A stretch of DNA of 6,810 nucleotides from Phycisphaerales bacterium (GCA_003533825.1 DQCG01000644.1:1-6810); one strand, 5' to 3'; positions 1-6,010 are shown, numbered from the stretch's first letter. The notes: generated from the letters alone by a model not told the origin. A program made the numbers and translations.

Positions 1-36
1 AAGAAGCTGAATCTGAACGAACAGGGTCTTAGTTAA
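1..36 (+). CDS. C-terminal end of an upstream gene (partial)
   Basis: Frame 1 is open from the window edge and reads KKLNLNEQGLS before a TAA at 34-36. The last A of this stop is the first base of the MATE start codon (TAATG), a typical arrangement for translational coupling inside an operon. Only eleven residues are visible, so the product cannot be named. That it is a real gene rests on the stop/start overlap and on the weak ribosome binding site of the next gene. Confidence 0.5.
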   Translation, partial: KKLNLNEQGLS

Positions 37-1463
37 TGACTGACAAATCGACTTTACTTCCACAAACCTTGCCCAATGACGAGACCTCGCTTAAGTACAT
101 GCTGAAGCTGGCGGCCCCGATGGTCGTTGCTCATATCTCCCTTACTATCATGCAGTTCGTTGACAGGTTCATGGTCTCGCAGCTTGGAACCGAAGAGCTT
201 GCGGCGATTCTTCCGGCGGGGTATGTTGGTTTTTTGCCGGCGGCATTCGCAACCGGGGTGATGACCAGCGTTAATACGTTTGTCAGCCAGAGCCTCGGCA
301 GAGGCGATAAAAGGGCCTGCTCGAATTACTGCTGGCAGGCGATATATATGGGTGTGGCGTATTCGGTTGTTATCGTGGTAATTATGTGGCCGGCGGCGCC
401 GACGATATTCAAATTGCTGGGCCACGAGCCGGCAGTTGCCGCGATGGAGGTTATATACCTGCGGATAATGCTCTACGTCCAGATTCTGGCGGTTTTTGTC
501 TGGGCAAGCAGCCAGTTTTTCATGGGGGTGCACCGGCCGGTTGTTATGATGTACTCTGCGATAGCCGGGCAGATAGTGAATGTCGTCGCCAACTATGTCT
601 TGATTTTCGGCAAGTTCGGTTTTCCGGCAATGGGAATCGCCGGCGCAGGCTGGGGCACGTTCGTCGGTATAGCCGCAGGCTCGGCCATTCGAATGGCGGT
701 ATTCTTGATCGGTGACATCAATACGAGCTTTCAGAGCAGACACAGCTTAAATATAGATTTTGTCAAAATGAAAGACCTGCTAAAGGTGGGGCTTCCGGCG
801 GGCATCGGTTTGATGGTGAATATCGCGCTGTGGGGCGTGATTTTGTTCGGGATGGTCGGCCGGTTCGGTAAAGAAGCCCTGGCGGCAACAAGCGCCGTTC
901 TTTCATGTGTAAATGTCTCGGTCATGCCTGTAGTAGGCCTTGCGACTGCCTTGACCGCCGCCGTGGGAAAGGCGATCGGAGAGGGAAAGAAAGATGTGGC
1001 AATAAAGCAGACAAGCGTATGTTTGAGAATAGGGCTGGTTTACATGGGATTGATCGGTCTTTGCCTTCTTCTCTTCAGACATGGAATCATGGCGTTTTGG
1101 TCTTCAGACGATACGGTTATAGCCTTCGGTATCAGGATTTTCGTTCTGGCGGCGATTTACCAGGTATTCGATGCCGCGACACTAATCTATAACGGCTCGC
1201 TCCGCGGAGCCGGCGACACGCTCTGGCTTGCGGCGGTCTCAGCCTTTGGCGCTATTGTCGTACTGGGAGCCGGCAGCTTATGTATTATTAAGCTGTTTCC
1301 AGAACTTGGTGCTTTGGGGCCATGGACCGGGGCGACTATCAGCATCATAACAGTCGGATTGGCAAACCGGTGGCGGTTCAAGAGCAATCGCTGGATGCGT
1401 ATCGACCTGTTTAAACGCTATGGCGGAGAAATGCCGATCAGCGACGGCGCGACGGTAGAATAG
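36..1463 (+). CDS. MATE-family multidrug/Na+ (or H+) antiporter, NorM-like
   Basis: Integral inner-membrane efflux protein of the MATE family, which exports cationic drugs or metabolites in exchange for Na+ or H+. At 475 residues it has the usual length, and the hydrophobic segments fit twelve transmembrane helices in two homologous halves. Visible family marks are the first helix with an acidic residue (MQFVDRFMVSQLG, Asp43, equivalent to the cation-binding Asp of NorM), the loop VSQSLGRGD (83-91) with its second-half counterpart VGKAIGEGKKD (310-320), FFMGVHRP (161-168), the GIAGAGWGT stretch (200-208) and SLRGAGDT (388-395). The ATG overlaps the stop of the preceding gene. The only Shine-Dalgarno candidate, AGGG at 23-26, is weak and 9 bases away, so coupling is likely. 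The gene converges on the DUF1080 gene with six bases between stops and no room for a separate terminator. The substrate cannot be read from sequence. Confidence 0.93.
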   Translation: MTDKSTLLPQTLPNDETSLKYMLKLAAPMVVAHISLTIMQFVDRFMVSQLGTEELAAILPAGYVGFLPAAFATGVMTSVNTFVSQSLGRGDKRACSNYCWQAIYMGVAYSVVIVVIMWPAAPTIFKLLGHEPAVAAMEVIYLRIMLYVQILAVFVWASSQFFMGVHRPVVMMYSAIAGQIVNVVANYVLIFGKFGFPAMGIAGAGWGTFVGIAAGSAIRMAVFLIGDINTSFQSRHSLNIDFVKMKDLLKVGLPAGIGLMVNIALWGVILFGMVGRFGKEALAATSAVLSCVNVSVMPVVGLATALTAAVGKAIGEGKKDVAIKQTSVCLRIGLVYMGLIGLCLLLFRHGIMAFWSSDDTVIAFGIRIFVLAAIYQVFDAATLIYNGSLRGAGDTLWLAAVSAFGAIVVLGAGSLCIIKLFPELGALGPWTGATISIITVGLANRWRFKSNRWMRIDLFKRYGGEMPISDGATVE

Positions 1464-1469
1464 CGACGA

Positions 1470-2252
1470 TTATTCGGTTATCTTTCGCAGTTTGATATTG
1501 CGAATCGCTCCGGCGGTCTGCCAGGTCGCAACGCCCATCGGCTGGCACAAATCCATTTCGGCCCTGGTATCGATTTTTCGGTCGGTTATATCCATATCCA
1601 CAAGCGGCTCTTCGCCTTCCTCCTGGAGCCATGCCTGTATCCTGTTGGGTGTGACGCGCAGGCGGACATGGTACCATTTGTCGTTCTCGAATGAGACAAA
1701 CCGGGTCGTCTCATTGTTGGCGGCGTCGTAGTAGTCGATATTGGAAAGTCCGCAGAGCGAGCCGCCCCAGCCGCCGAGGACCAGCGAGCAGCAGTTCTCA
1801 TTAACGGGGAAAGTATAACCGCAGAAAAAGTCGCTGCCGGAGACCCGCATGGCCTCGAGCGTGATTTCATAGTTCGTGCGAACCAGCGGGCCGGCCCAGG
1901 TTATACCGGTCATATCGTTGCCCTGTTCGAGGTAAATGCTGCCGTCCTTGACATAAACCTTGCCCTGCCCACCGAAATCGGTAATTTTCCAGTTTCCGAG
2001 TGTTTTGCCGTCGAAGAGACTCGTTTCGTCCGGAATTGCGGCCGGCTCTGCTTCGGCTTCGGCCGGCGGCGCAGCCGGCTCTGCTTCAGGTTCGACCGCG
2101 ACGTCCTCAGGGCCGGCTTGATGACATGCTCCGATGATGAGGACTCCGAAAAGCAGCGATGCGGTAAAAAGCATGCTGCGTAACGATCGGGATTTCGGAC
2201 AGGTGGCATGTAAAAGTAAAGTTTCAGCGGAATTATTGTATTTGGTACTCAT
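1470..2252 (-). CDS. DUF1080 (3-keto-disaccharide hydrolase-like) lipoprotein
   Basis: Predicted exported lipoprotein of 260 residues. A basic n-region (KSRSLRS) is followed by a hydrophobic stretch and a lipobox IGAC with the lipidated Cys at 43. An A/E/P-rich linker (about 48-75) follows; its DNA contains a 14-bp direct repeat (2041-2054 and 2074-2087), suggesting slippage growth. The rest is one concanavalin-like beta-sandwich: SLFDGKTLGNWKI (78-90) is the hallmark opening of DUF1080/PF06439, followed by DFFCGYTFPV, a GGWGGSLCGLSNID motif (150-163), NETTRFVSFENDKWYHVRLRV and PMGVATW near the end. Some family members act on 3-keto sugars or glucosides; many planctomycete members have no proven role. 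Four Cys (134, 144, 145, 157) cluster in the domain and may form disulfides. The start at 2252 was chosen because GGAG lies 7 bases upstream; an adjacent ATG at 2255 is only 4 bases from it. The longest open frame starts at 2282, before that GGAG. Confidence 0.87.
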   Translation of the reverse strand: MSTKYNNSAETLLLHATCPKSRSLRSMLFTASLLFGVLIIGACHQAGPEDVAVEPEAEPAAPPAEAEAEPAAIPDETSLFDGKTLGNWKITDFGGQGKVYVKDGSIYLEQGNDMTGITWAGPLVRTNYEITLEAMRVSGSDFFCGYTFPVNENCCSLVLGGWGGSLCGLSNIDYYDAANNETTRFVSFENDKWYHVRLRVTPNRIQAWLQEEGEEPLVDMDITDRKIDTRAEMDLCQPMGVATWQTAGAIRNIKLRKITE

Positions 2253-2259
2253 CATATTT

Positions 2260-2263
2260 CTCC
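2260..2263 (-). promoter_or_regulatory. Ribosome binding site deciding the DUF1080 start
   Basis: GGAG on the minus strand, 7 bases before the ATG at 2252 and 4 bases before the ATG at 2255. It lies inside the longest open frame (from 2282), so that longer start is unlikely. The spacing favours 2252. Confidence 0.6.
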
Positions 2264-2281
2264 GGTCATCAAAGAATAACA

Positions 2282-2310
2282 TTGAACAAAACAGCCCTAA
2301 AATATATAAT
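2282..2310 (+). promoter_or_regulatory. Sigma70-type promoter of the transglutaminase-TPR gene, leaderless configuration
   Basis: TTGAAC at 2282-2287, a 17-base spacer, and a perfect TATAAT at 2305-2310. The expected transcription start, about 7 bases after the -10 box, falls near 2317, while the ATG is at 2319. No Shine-Dalgarno sequence precedes this ATG. The mRNA would therefore have essentially no 5' leader. The -35 box lies in the leader region of the divergent DUF1080 gene; the same TA-rich block may also hold that gene's -10 box, but I see no good -35 for it. Confidence 0.6.
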
Positions 2311-2318
2311 ATATATAA

Positions 2319-3917
2319 ATGATTAAAAAGATTTTTCTGACGACAATTTGTATTTTATTCCTTTCGCCGGCCCTGTCTGCACAACCCTTGGCCAATGAAA
2401 ATAAGTCCGGTCTGTACGCAAGGTCAATTGAACAGGTTCTTCGGCTCAGAGAAGATGAGGTCGATCTGGCGACGGCTGCTTTGATTATCTCGGAATACTG
2501 GAGTGAAATGGTTAACGGCCGCAGATACCTGGCAGCACTGGATGATATGGCTTTGGAAATTCGAGAAAGACTCAAACGGAGAAATTTGGGGGTGGATTTC
2601 AGGGCGATTCCGGTGATGAACGATTATTTATTCGGCAAGCTGCGCTTCAACTCGATTTCGGAAGCGAGCGACCCGAATAGCCTGTTTCTGCACACCGTCA
2701 TGGATAAAAAACAGGGATATTGCCTTAGTATGTCCATCCTTTATCTTTCGATTGGCGAACGGCTCGGCCTGCCTTTGCATGGAGTCGTTGTGCCCGGGCA
2801 TTTTTTTGTCAGATACGATGATGGACGAGTTAGATTTAATATTGAAACAACAAGCAAAGGTGGAAATGCTTCCGACGAGCACTACATCAGCAAGTTCAAG
2901 GTGCCCAGAAGTAATGGACGGAACATTTATCTCAAGAATCTGACTAAAATTCAGACGCTGGGCTGCTTCTTCAATAATCTTGGCAACAGCTACAGCGATA
3001 TCGACGATATTGAGTCTGCATTGCAGGCGTTCGAACGTGCGGTCCAGATTAATCCGACATTATCCGAATCCCGTGCGAATCTGGGCAATATTTACTTGAA
3101 AAAGGGCCAGATAACCAAGGCGATCAACGAATATCGGGCGGCCCTGGATATCAATCCGAACGATGCAAAAACACATAACAACCTTGGGAATGCCTATACT
3201 CAACGCGGCTCATTTAGCTATGCGGCCTCTGAATATATGCGATCGGTCAATTTGGATCCCAACTTCGTAGATGCGTACAAGAATCTTGCCTTTCTTTACA
3301 GCAAGCAGGGCAGATATGGCCGGGCTATAAGTGAATTGAAGAAAGCGTTGGTTCTGGAGCCGGATAACTCCGGTTGTTACAGCCAGTTAGGTGATATTTA
3401 CAGCCAGATGGGCGATTACGACCAGGCGATAACCAAATACAAAAAGGCGTTGAATATTCAACATGATTCGGTCGAGGCTCATTACGGCCTTGCAATTTGT
3501 TACAACAAGCTGGGAATGATTGAGGACGAAATATTCCAGTACAAGATGGTTCTGGCCATTAAACCTGATATGCTTTCCGCCCTGGTTAATCTGGGCAATG
3601 CGTATTTCGGTCAGGATAAGTACAGTGTGGCCATCGAACATTATAACAAAGCCGCCCTGCTGGAGCCTCAGGAACCTATGGTATATTACAATCTGGGTGC
3701 TGCCTATTCCAATAATGAGAATTACGAGAAGGCGGTCGCCGCATATCTCAAGGCGGTGCAGCTTGATCCGGAAATTGGTGACGCTCATTACGGCCTTGCC
3801 TTTGGATTTTACCAGTTAAAGAAGTATGATTTGGCCTGGAAACACATCAAAATCGCCCAGGATTTAGGCGTGAAGATAACGAAAGACCAGCTCGAAGCCA
3901 TCAAAAGCAGATTGTAA
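2319..3917 (+). CDS. Secreted SirB1-like transglutaminase-domain protein with nine TPR repeats
   Basis: A 532-residue exported protein. Residues 1-21 are a signal peptide (MIKKIF, hydrophobic core, ALSA before Gln22), which supports this start despite the missing Shine-Dalgarno site. Residues about 35-205 match the SirB1/Transglut_core2 type: a helical lead-in, then KKQGYCLSMSILYLSIGERLGLP with the nucleophile-position Cys135, VVPGHFFVRY with His161, and FNIETTSKG with Glu176 where the third catalytic-type residue is expected. Residues about 213-520 are nine consecutive 34-residue TPRs, each with the NLGN.Y...G....A......A...P pattern, for example 250-283 and 420-453. In this family a peptidase-like N-terminus joined to a TPR solenoid is usually annotated by fold only; the TPR surface probably binds a protein partner in the periplasm. 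Whether the Cys-His pair is active is not known. It is divergent from the DUF1080 gene, with 66 bases between starts. Confidence 0.88.
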   Translation: MIKKIFLTTICILFLSPALSAQPLANENKSGLYARSIEQVLRLREDEVDLATAALIISEYWSEMVNGRRYLAALDDMALEIRERLKRRNLGVDFRAIPVMNDYLFGKLRFNSISEASDPNSLFLHTVMDKKQGYCLSMSILYLSIGERLGLPLHGVVVPGHFFVRYDDGRVRFNIETTSKGGNASDEHYISKFKVPRSNGRNIYLKNLTKIQTLGCFFNNLGNSYSDIDDIESALQAFERAVQINPTLSESRANLGNIYLKKGQITKAINEYRAALDINPNDAKTHNNLGNAYTQRGSFSYAASEYMRSVNLDPNFVDAYKNLAFLYSKQGRYGRAISELKKALVLEPDNSGCYSQLGDIYSQMGDYDQAITKYKKALNIQHDSVEAHYGLAICYNKLGMIEDEIFQYKMVLAIKPDMLSALVNLGNAYFGQDKYSVAIEHYNKAALLEPQEPMVYYNLGAAYSNNENYEKAVAAYLKAVQLDPEIGDAHYGLAFGFYQLKKYDLAWKHIKIAQDLGVKITKDQLEAIKSRL

Positions 3918-3959
3918 TAAAATAGCCTTTCGCAGTACGCAGCACGCAGCACGAACAAA

Positions 3960-3977
3960 TTGGCTTTGTTTTTTCAA
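3960..3977 (+). repeat. Direct repeat TTGGCTTTGTTTTTTCAA, copy 1
   Basis: An 18-base sequence present exactly again at 4173-4190, with shorter versions at 4065-4073 and 4075-4089. The copies are unevenly spaced, so this is a dispersed motif and not a CRISPR or satellite. Confidence 0.85.
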
Positions 3978-3989
3978 GTTCCCTTTCGC

Positions 3990-4054
3990 AGTCCGTAAGG
4001 ACTCCCAAGGAGGACGCAGCACACAGAACGCAGTCCTATGGACTACTTACGGAG
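3990..4054 (+). repeat. Nested mini-palindrome cluster
   Basis: Three small hairpins: AGTCC-GTAA-GGACT (3990-4003), CTCC-CAA-GGAG (4002-4012, sharing CT with the first) and AGTCC-TAT-GGACT (4032-4044). In addition TCCGTAAG (3992-3999) is perfectly complementary to CTTACGGA (4046-4053), so the whole block can alternatively close into one larger hairpin. There is no T-run after it, so it is not a standard terminator. Confidence 0.7.
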
Positions 4055-4064
4055 AACGATAAAA

Positions 4065-4089
4065 TTGGCTTTGATTGGCTTTGTTTTTC
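4065..4089 (+). repeat. Partial TTGGCTTTG repeats in tandem
   Basis: TTGGCTTTG at 4065-4073 is followed at once by TTGGCTTTGTTTTTC at 4075-4089. Both are truncated versions of the 18-base repeat at 3960 and 4173. Confidence 0.7.
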
Positions 4090-4172
4090 GCCGACCAAAA
4101 CTGCACAAAACCAATAAAATATCCATAAATCTTTAGTGTCAATGAATTAACACCGACTTGCCTAATTTAACA

Positions 4173-4190
4173 TTGGCTTTGTTTTTTCAA
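4173..4190 (+). repeat. Direct repeat TTGGCTTTGTTTTTTCAA, copy 2
   Basis: An exact match to the copy at 3960-3977, 213 bases apart. Confidence 0.85.
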
Positions 4191-4200
4191 ATAGGGTTAT

Positions 4201-4222
4201 AGCCACGAAGCCACTAAGCCAC
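4201..4222 (+). repeat. AGCCAC tandem motif, 8-base period
   Basis: AGCCAC occurs three times (4201, 4209, 4217) separated by GA and TA, then decays into AAAGGAGCAGAGGCACAGAG. The low-complexity character matches the rest of this intergenic stretch. Confidence 0.7.
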
Positions 4223-4350
4223 AAAGGAGCAGAGGCACAGAGTGAATAATATTCAATTTGGAATCTTAAATCATATAGTGCCCTTTCTCACTGAATAGCT
4301 GCTAAGAATTGATATTTTACGATGTACTACGAACTATGAACCATGAAATA

Positions 4351-4368
4351 CAAACTATCTATAGTTTG
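4351..4368. repeat. Perfect inverted repeat CAAACTAT-CT-ATAGTTTG
   Basis: Two 8-base arms with a 2-base centre, followed by an AT-only stretch. It could be a protein-binding operator or a chance palindrome in AT-rich DNA; no gene starts within 400 bases, which weakens an operator reading. Confidence 0.55.
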
Positions 4369-4530
4369 ATATATATTATACCATATTAGATGTTATATAT
4401 GAAGTGAATTCCGAAAAAATCTCCTTGACTCGCCGCATGTCAAATAAGCTCAGGTTAATGCAGATAAAATAGTCAATAGTCAGTAGAAAATAGTAAATGG
4501 CAAGGTCTCCGAGTAACGGCGTTATTTATT

Positions 4531-4553
4531 CTCCATAAGGAGTCCCAAGGACT
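4531..4553 (+). repeat. Second nested mini-palindrome block
   Basis: CTCC-ATAA-GGAG (4531-4542) shares AG with the following AGTCC-CAA-GGACT (4541-4553). It aligns with 3991-4013 position by position, and the variable base pair of each stem is swapped (C-G against G-C) between the two blocks. Confidence 0.65.
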
Positions 4554-4787
4554 GCCACGGAAATATCGTTATAAAAGGCACATATTCTTCTTGCAGATCC
4601 CGCAACAGTAATGTAGATTTCTATGGTGGCTATATCCTGATTTTCGGAGCCAAAGGTAAAAAGTTTCTGGCATGTTTGACGTTTACGTGACGCCGACAGG
4701 GACGAAGTTTAAGGTATGCTATGACAGTAGTTAACGGTTGAATCACTATTTAATCACTGGATTCTTATGCTGCAAAACCAGAGTTGT

Positions 4788-4816
4788 TTGGGTTTTTATA
4801 CGGAACCATATATACA
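4788..4816 (+). promoter_or_regulatory. Weak promoter candidate for the SnoaL-like gene
   Basis: TTGGGT (4788-4793), a 17-base spacer, and TATACA (4811-4816). Each box matches the sigma70 consensus at only three or four positions. It would start transcription about 6 bases before the ATG at 4829, and no Shine-Dalgarno sequence is present, a pattern like that of the TPR gene. Could be chance. Confidence 0.22.
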
Positions 4817-4828
4817 TTGTTAGCAATT

Positions 4829-5356
4829 ATGAAATCACACGTGAAAACGCTCCGGTTTATTGTTGTCCTGATGATTGCAGGATGTACAAGACAAACGAAG
4901 TTGCCAGAGGGTACGATTATGTCTAAACAGCCCGAGGATATTGCTGCGATCAGGCAGCTTGCAGAGGATTGACGTGCCGGGTGGCTCAGCGGCGATGCTG
5001 AAACTCTTCTTTACCTTTTGTCGGATGAGCCGGTGTTGATAATGTCACACGAACCGGCAATAGTTGGAAAGGAAGCGATTCGGACACTTTACCAGTACGT
5101 CTTCGAGAACTACAGCTTTTCGAGCGACGAGAACTACACCCGTATGATCGATGTTGAAGAAATGGAAGTTGAGATCGACGGCGACTTGGGGTACATCTGG
5201 AGCAGGTACTCGAGTACGGAAACGCCCAAAGCTGGCGGTGATACAATTGAGGACCACGGCAATCAGGTGCACATTGTAAAACGCCAACGTGACGGCTCCT
5301 GGAAATTCGCTCTCTTGATCGCAACTTTTGACCAGGCACTAACGAGCAGCCAATAG
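4829..5356 (+). pseudogene. SnoaL/DUF4440-like lipoprotein interrupted by one in-frame TGA
   Basis: A single frame encodes an NTF2-fold (SnoaL/DUF4440-like) protein of 175 codons, broken only at codon 48 (TGA, 4970-4972). It opens with a lipoprotein signal, MKSHVKTLRFIVVLMIAGC, with lipobox Cys19. The domain follows: EDIAAIRQLAED, then TGA, then RAGWLSGDAETLLYLLSDEPV, the usual first helix of the family in which a Trp (TGG) is expected at the TGA. Further marks are IVGKEAIRTLYQ, the YSSTETPKAGGDTIEDHGNQVHIVKRQRDGSWKF strand pair, and stop TAG. No other frameshift or stop is seen, so the change is recent, an error, or read through. Other genes here use TGG for Trp and have no internal TGA, arguing against a reassigned code. 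No Shine-Dalgarno site precedes the ATG; the start is chosen from the signal peptide. NTF2-like proteins bind small ligands or act as enzymes; no specific function can be given. Confidence 0.75.
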
Positions 5357-5489
5357 GATGGCTCGGTGAATCGAAGGGGCGCCTTTTAGTAGTAGTCACA
5401 AAATAGTGGCAATGTTAGAATATGCTAAAATGAGCATCGAGTGAGAGTTCTGTTACGCTACGCTCAACAGAAGCTCCTCATGCTCGGTG
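5351..5489 (+). repeat. 139-bp element, copy 1
   Basis: It begins at CAATAG, which contains the stop codon of the SnoaL-like gene, and ends at CATGCTCGGTG. It aligns without gaps to 6047-6185, offset 696 bases, with 12 differences (127 of 139 identical by my count). The differences cluster in two short blocks, AAA/GGC near 5427 and CAACAG/TGGCGC near 5465. Weaker similarity continues to CGTTTGG (5500-5506). No coding potential is apparent. It can fold into a long imperfect hairpin in its 3' half. Confidence 0.92.
5432..5485 (+). other. Imperfect hairpin inside element copy 1
   Basis: Arms GAGCAT (5432-5437) and ATGCTC (5480-5485), then GAG (5439-5441) and CTC (5477-5479), GAG (5445-5447) and CTC (5474-5476), and TTCTGTT (5448-5454) and AACAGAA (5466-5472), around an 11-base loop. 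Single unpaired bases fall at C5438 and G5473, with three unpaired bases at 5442-5444. No T-run follows, so it is not a classic terminator; it may act as an RNA or single-strand DNA structure. Confidence 0.5.
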
Positions 5490-5547
5490 TTCATATGGCC
5501 GTTTGGGCCTAGGAAGACTCCATAAAATGCACGAACGACAATGAGAC

Positions 5548-5553
5548 AAGGAG
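5548..5553 (+). promoter_or_regulatory. Ribosome binding site deciding the TrmO-like start
   Basis: AAGGAG, 5 bases before the ATG at 5559. It lies inside a longer open frame that starts at 5541, so the true start is 5559. It is one of the two clear Shine-Dalgarno sites in the window. Confidence 0.8.
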
Positions 5554-5558
5554 ATCAC

Positions 5559-5999
5559 ATGCGGCGATTTACGGTTTTATTTGTGTTGTTTATGATTATG
5601 GGCTGTAACAGTATGGCAACAAGGAAACAAAAACAGATGGCCACAGATACTTTTAAAGTGTATCCGATTGGAACGGTTTCAAAGGAGGACGGGCACACCT
5701 ATCTCGTCATTGATAAAGAATACCTTCCGGCACTCATGGGATTGGAACGCTTCTCTCATGTGACAGTGTTATACTGGTTCCACCTCAACGATACACCGGA
5801 GAAACGTGCAGTACTGCAGGTGCACCCCCAGGGAAAGAAGGAAAATCCCATGCGGGGCGTGTTTGCCACACATTCTCCCATGCGTCCCAATCTCATTGCT
5901 ATTACGCGGTGTAAGATTCTCTCCGTAAAGAACAATATCGTTGAGGTCGACAAGATCGATGCCTTTGACAAGACACCGATCATTGATTTAAAGAACTGA
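5559..5999 (+). CDS. TrmO/TsaA-fold (UPF0066-like) protein with lipoprotein signal
   Basis: A 146-residue protein. Residues 1-16 form a short lipoprotein signal, MRRFTVLFVLFMIMGC, with a plausible lipobox (IMGC, Cys16). Residues about 33-146 match the TrmO/YaeB/VirR (TsaA-like, UPF0066) beta-barrel domain: YPIGTVS (35-41), a LERFSHVTVLYWFH strand (62-75), RGVFATHSPMRPN (99-111) and a terminal IDAFDKTPIIDLKN (133-146). In TrmO this domain uses S-adenosylmethionine to N6-methylate t6A37 of tRNA. Here the family motif ATRSPxRPNPIG reads ATHSPMRPNLIA, with the first Arg replaced by His, and the protein ends directly after DLK, where family members usually continue with Pro-Tyr and a short tail. 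A membrane-anchored exterior location does not suit tRNA modification, so the domain may have another role, or the signal may act as a cytoplasmic-side anchor. It lies between the two copies of the 139-bp element. Confidence 0.75.
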   Translation: MRRFTVLFVLFMIMGCNSMATRKQKQMATDTFKVYPIGTVSKEDGHTYLVIDKEYLPALMGLERFSHVTVLYWFHLNDTPEKRAVLQVHPQGKKENPMRGVFATHSPMRPNLIAITRCKILSVKNNIVEVDKIDAFDKTPIIDLKN

Positions 6000-6010
6000 T
6001 AGAAAACTAG

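Larger units (their letters stand above)
3918..4828 (+). other. Long gene-poor intergenic stretch rich in short repeats
   Basis: Nothing in these 911 bases reads as a gene. The DNA is AT-richer than the flanking genes and is made of text-like motifs: GCAGCACGCAGCAC runs (3939-3952), TTGGCTTTG repeats, nested TCC/GGA palindromes, an AGCCAC tandem, and drifting series such as ACTACGAACTATGAACCATG (4326-4345) and AATAGTCAATAGTCAGTAG (4469-4487). I see no clear Rho-independent terminator after the TPR gene. The last 300 bases contain a short open stretch that may be a decayed gene (see findings). Confidence 0.7.

Noticed and set aside
2256..2282. Earlier start for the DUF1080 lipoprotein
   Set aside because: The GGAG ribosome binding site sits downstream of that start and points to 2252; the extension would put extra residues before the signal peptide.
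3918..4054. Rho-independent terminator after the TPR gene
   Set aside because: The small hairpins are not followed by a T-run, and the T-run in the TTGGCTTTG repeat has no stem directly before it.
3931..4222. CRISPR array
   Set aside because: The repeats are short, unequal and unevenly spaced, with no uniform spacers and no cas genes nearby.
4738..4926. Small open frame overlapping the start of the SnoaL-like gene
   Set aside because: It begins with TTG, has no ribosome binding site, and overlaps in another frame a sequence with a clear lipoprotein signal.
5018..5356. Independent gene starting at TTG 5018
   Set aside because: It is the same frame as the gene starting at 4829 and lacks a ribosome binding site. 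The sequence before it, back through the TGA, matches the first helix of the SnoaL-like domain, so it is the rear part of one broken gene.
4829..5356. TGA recoded as Trp across the genome
   Set aside because: All other genes here use TGG for Trp and none has an internal TGA; one gene ends in TGA (followed directly by TAG). One site is too little to support a changed code.
5337..5508. Element copy 1 as a canonical integron attC site
   Set aside because: The expected RYYYAAC and GTTRRRY ends are not present at matching positions (CACTAAC and GTTTGGG pair poorly). The inner stem has GTT on the left and AAC on the right, the reverse of attC, and the span is too long. Kept only as a loose hypothesis.
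5541..5558. Earlier start for the TrmO-like gene
   Set aside because: The strong AAGGAG site at 5548-5553 lies inside this extension, and the signal peptide begins at the ATG at 5559.
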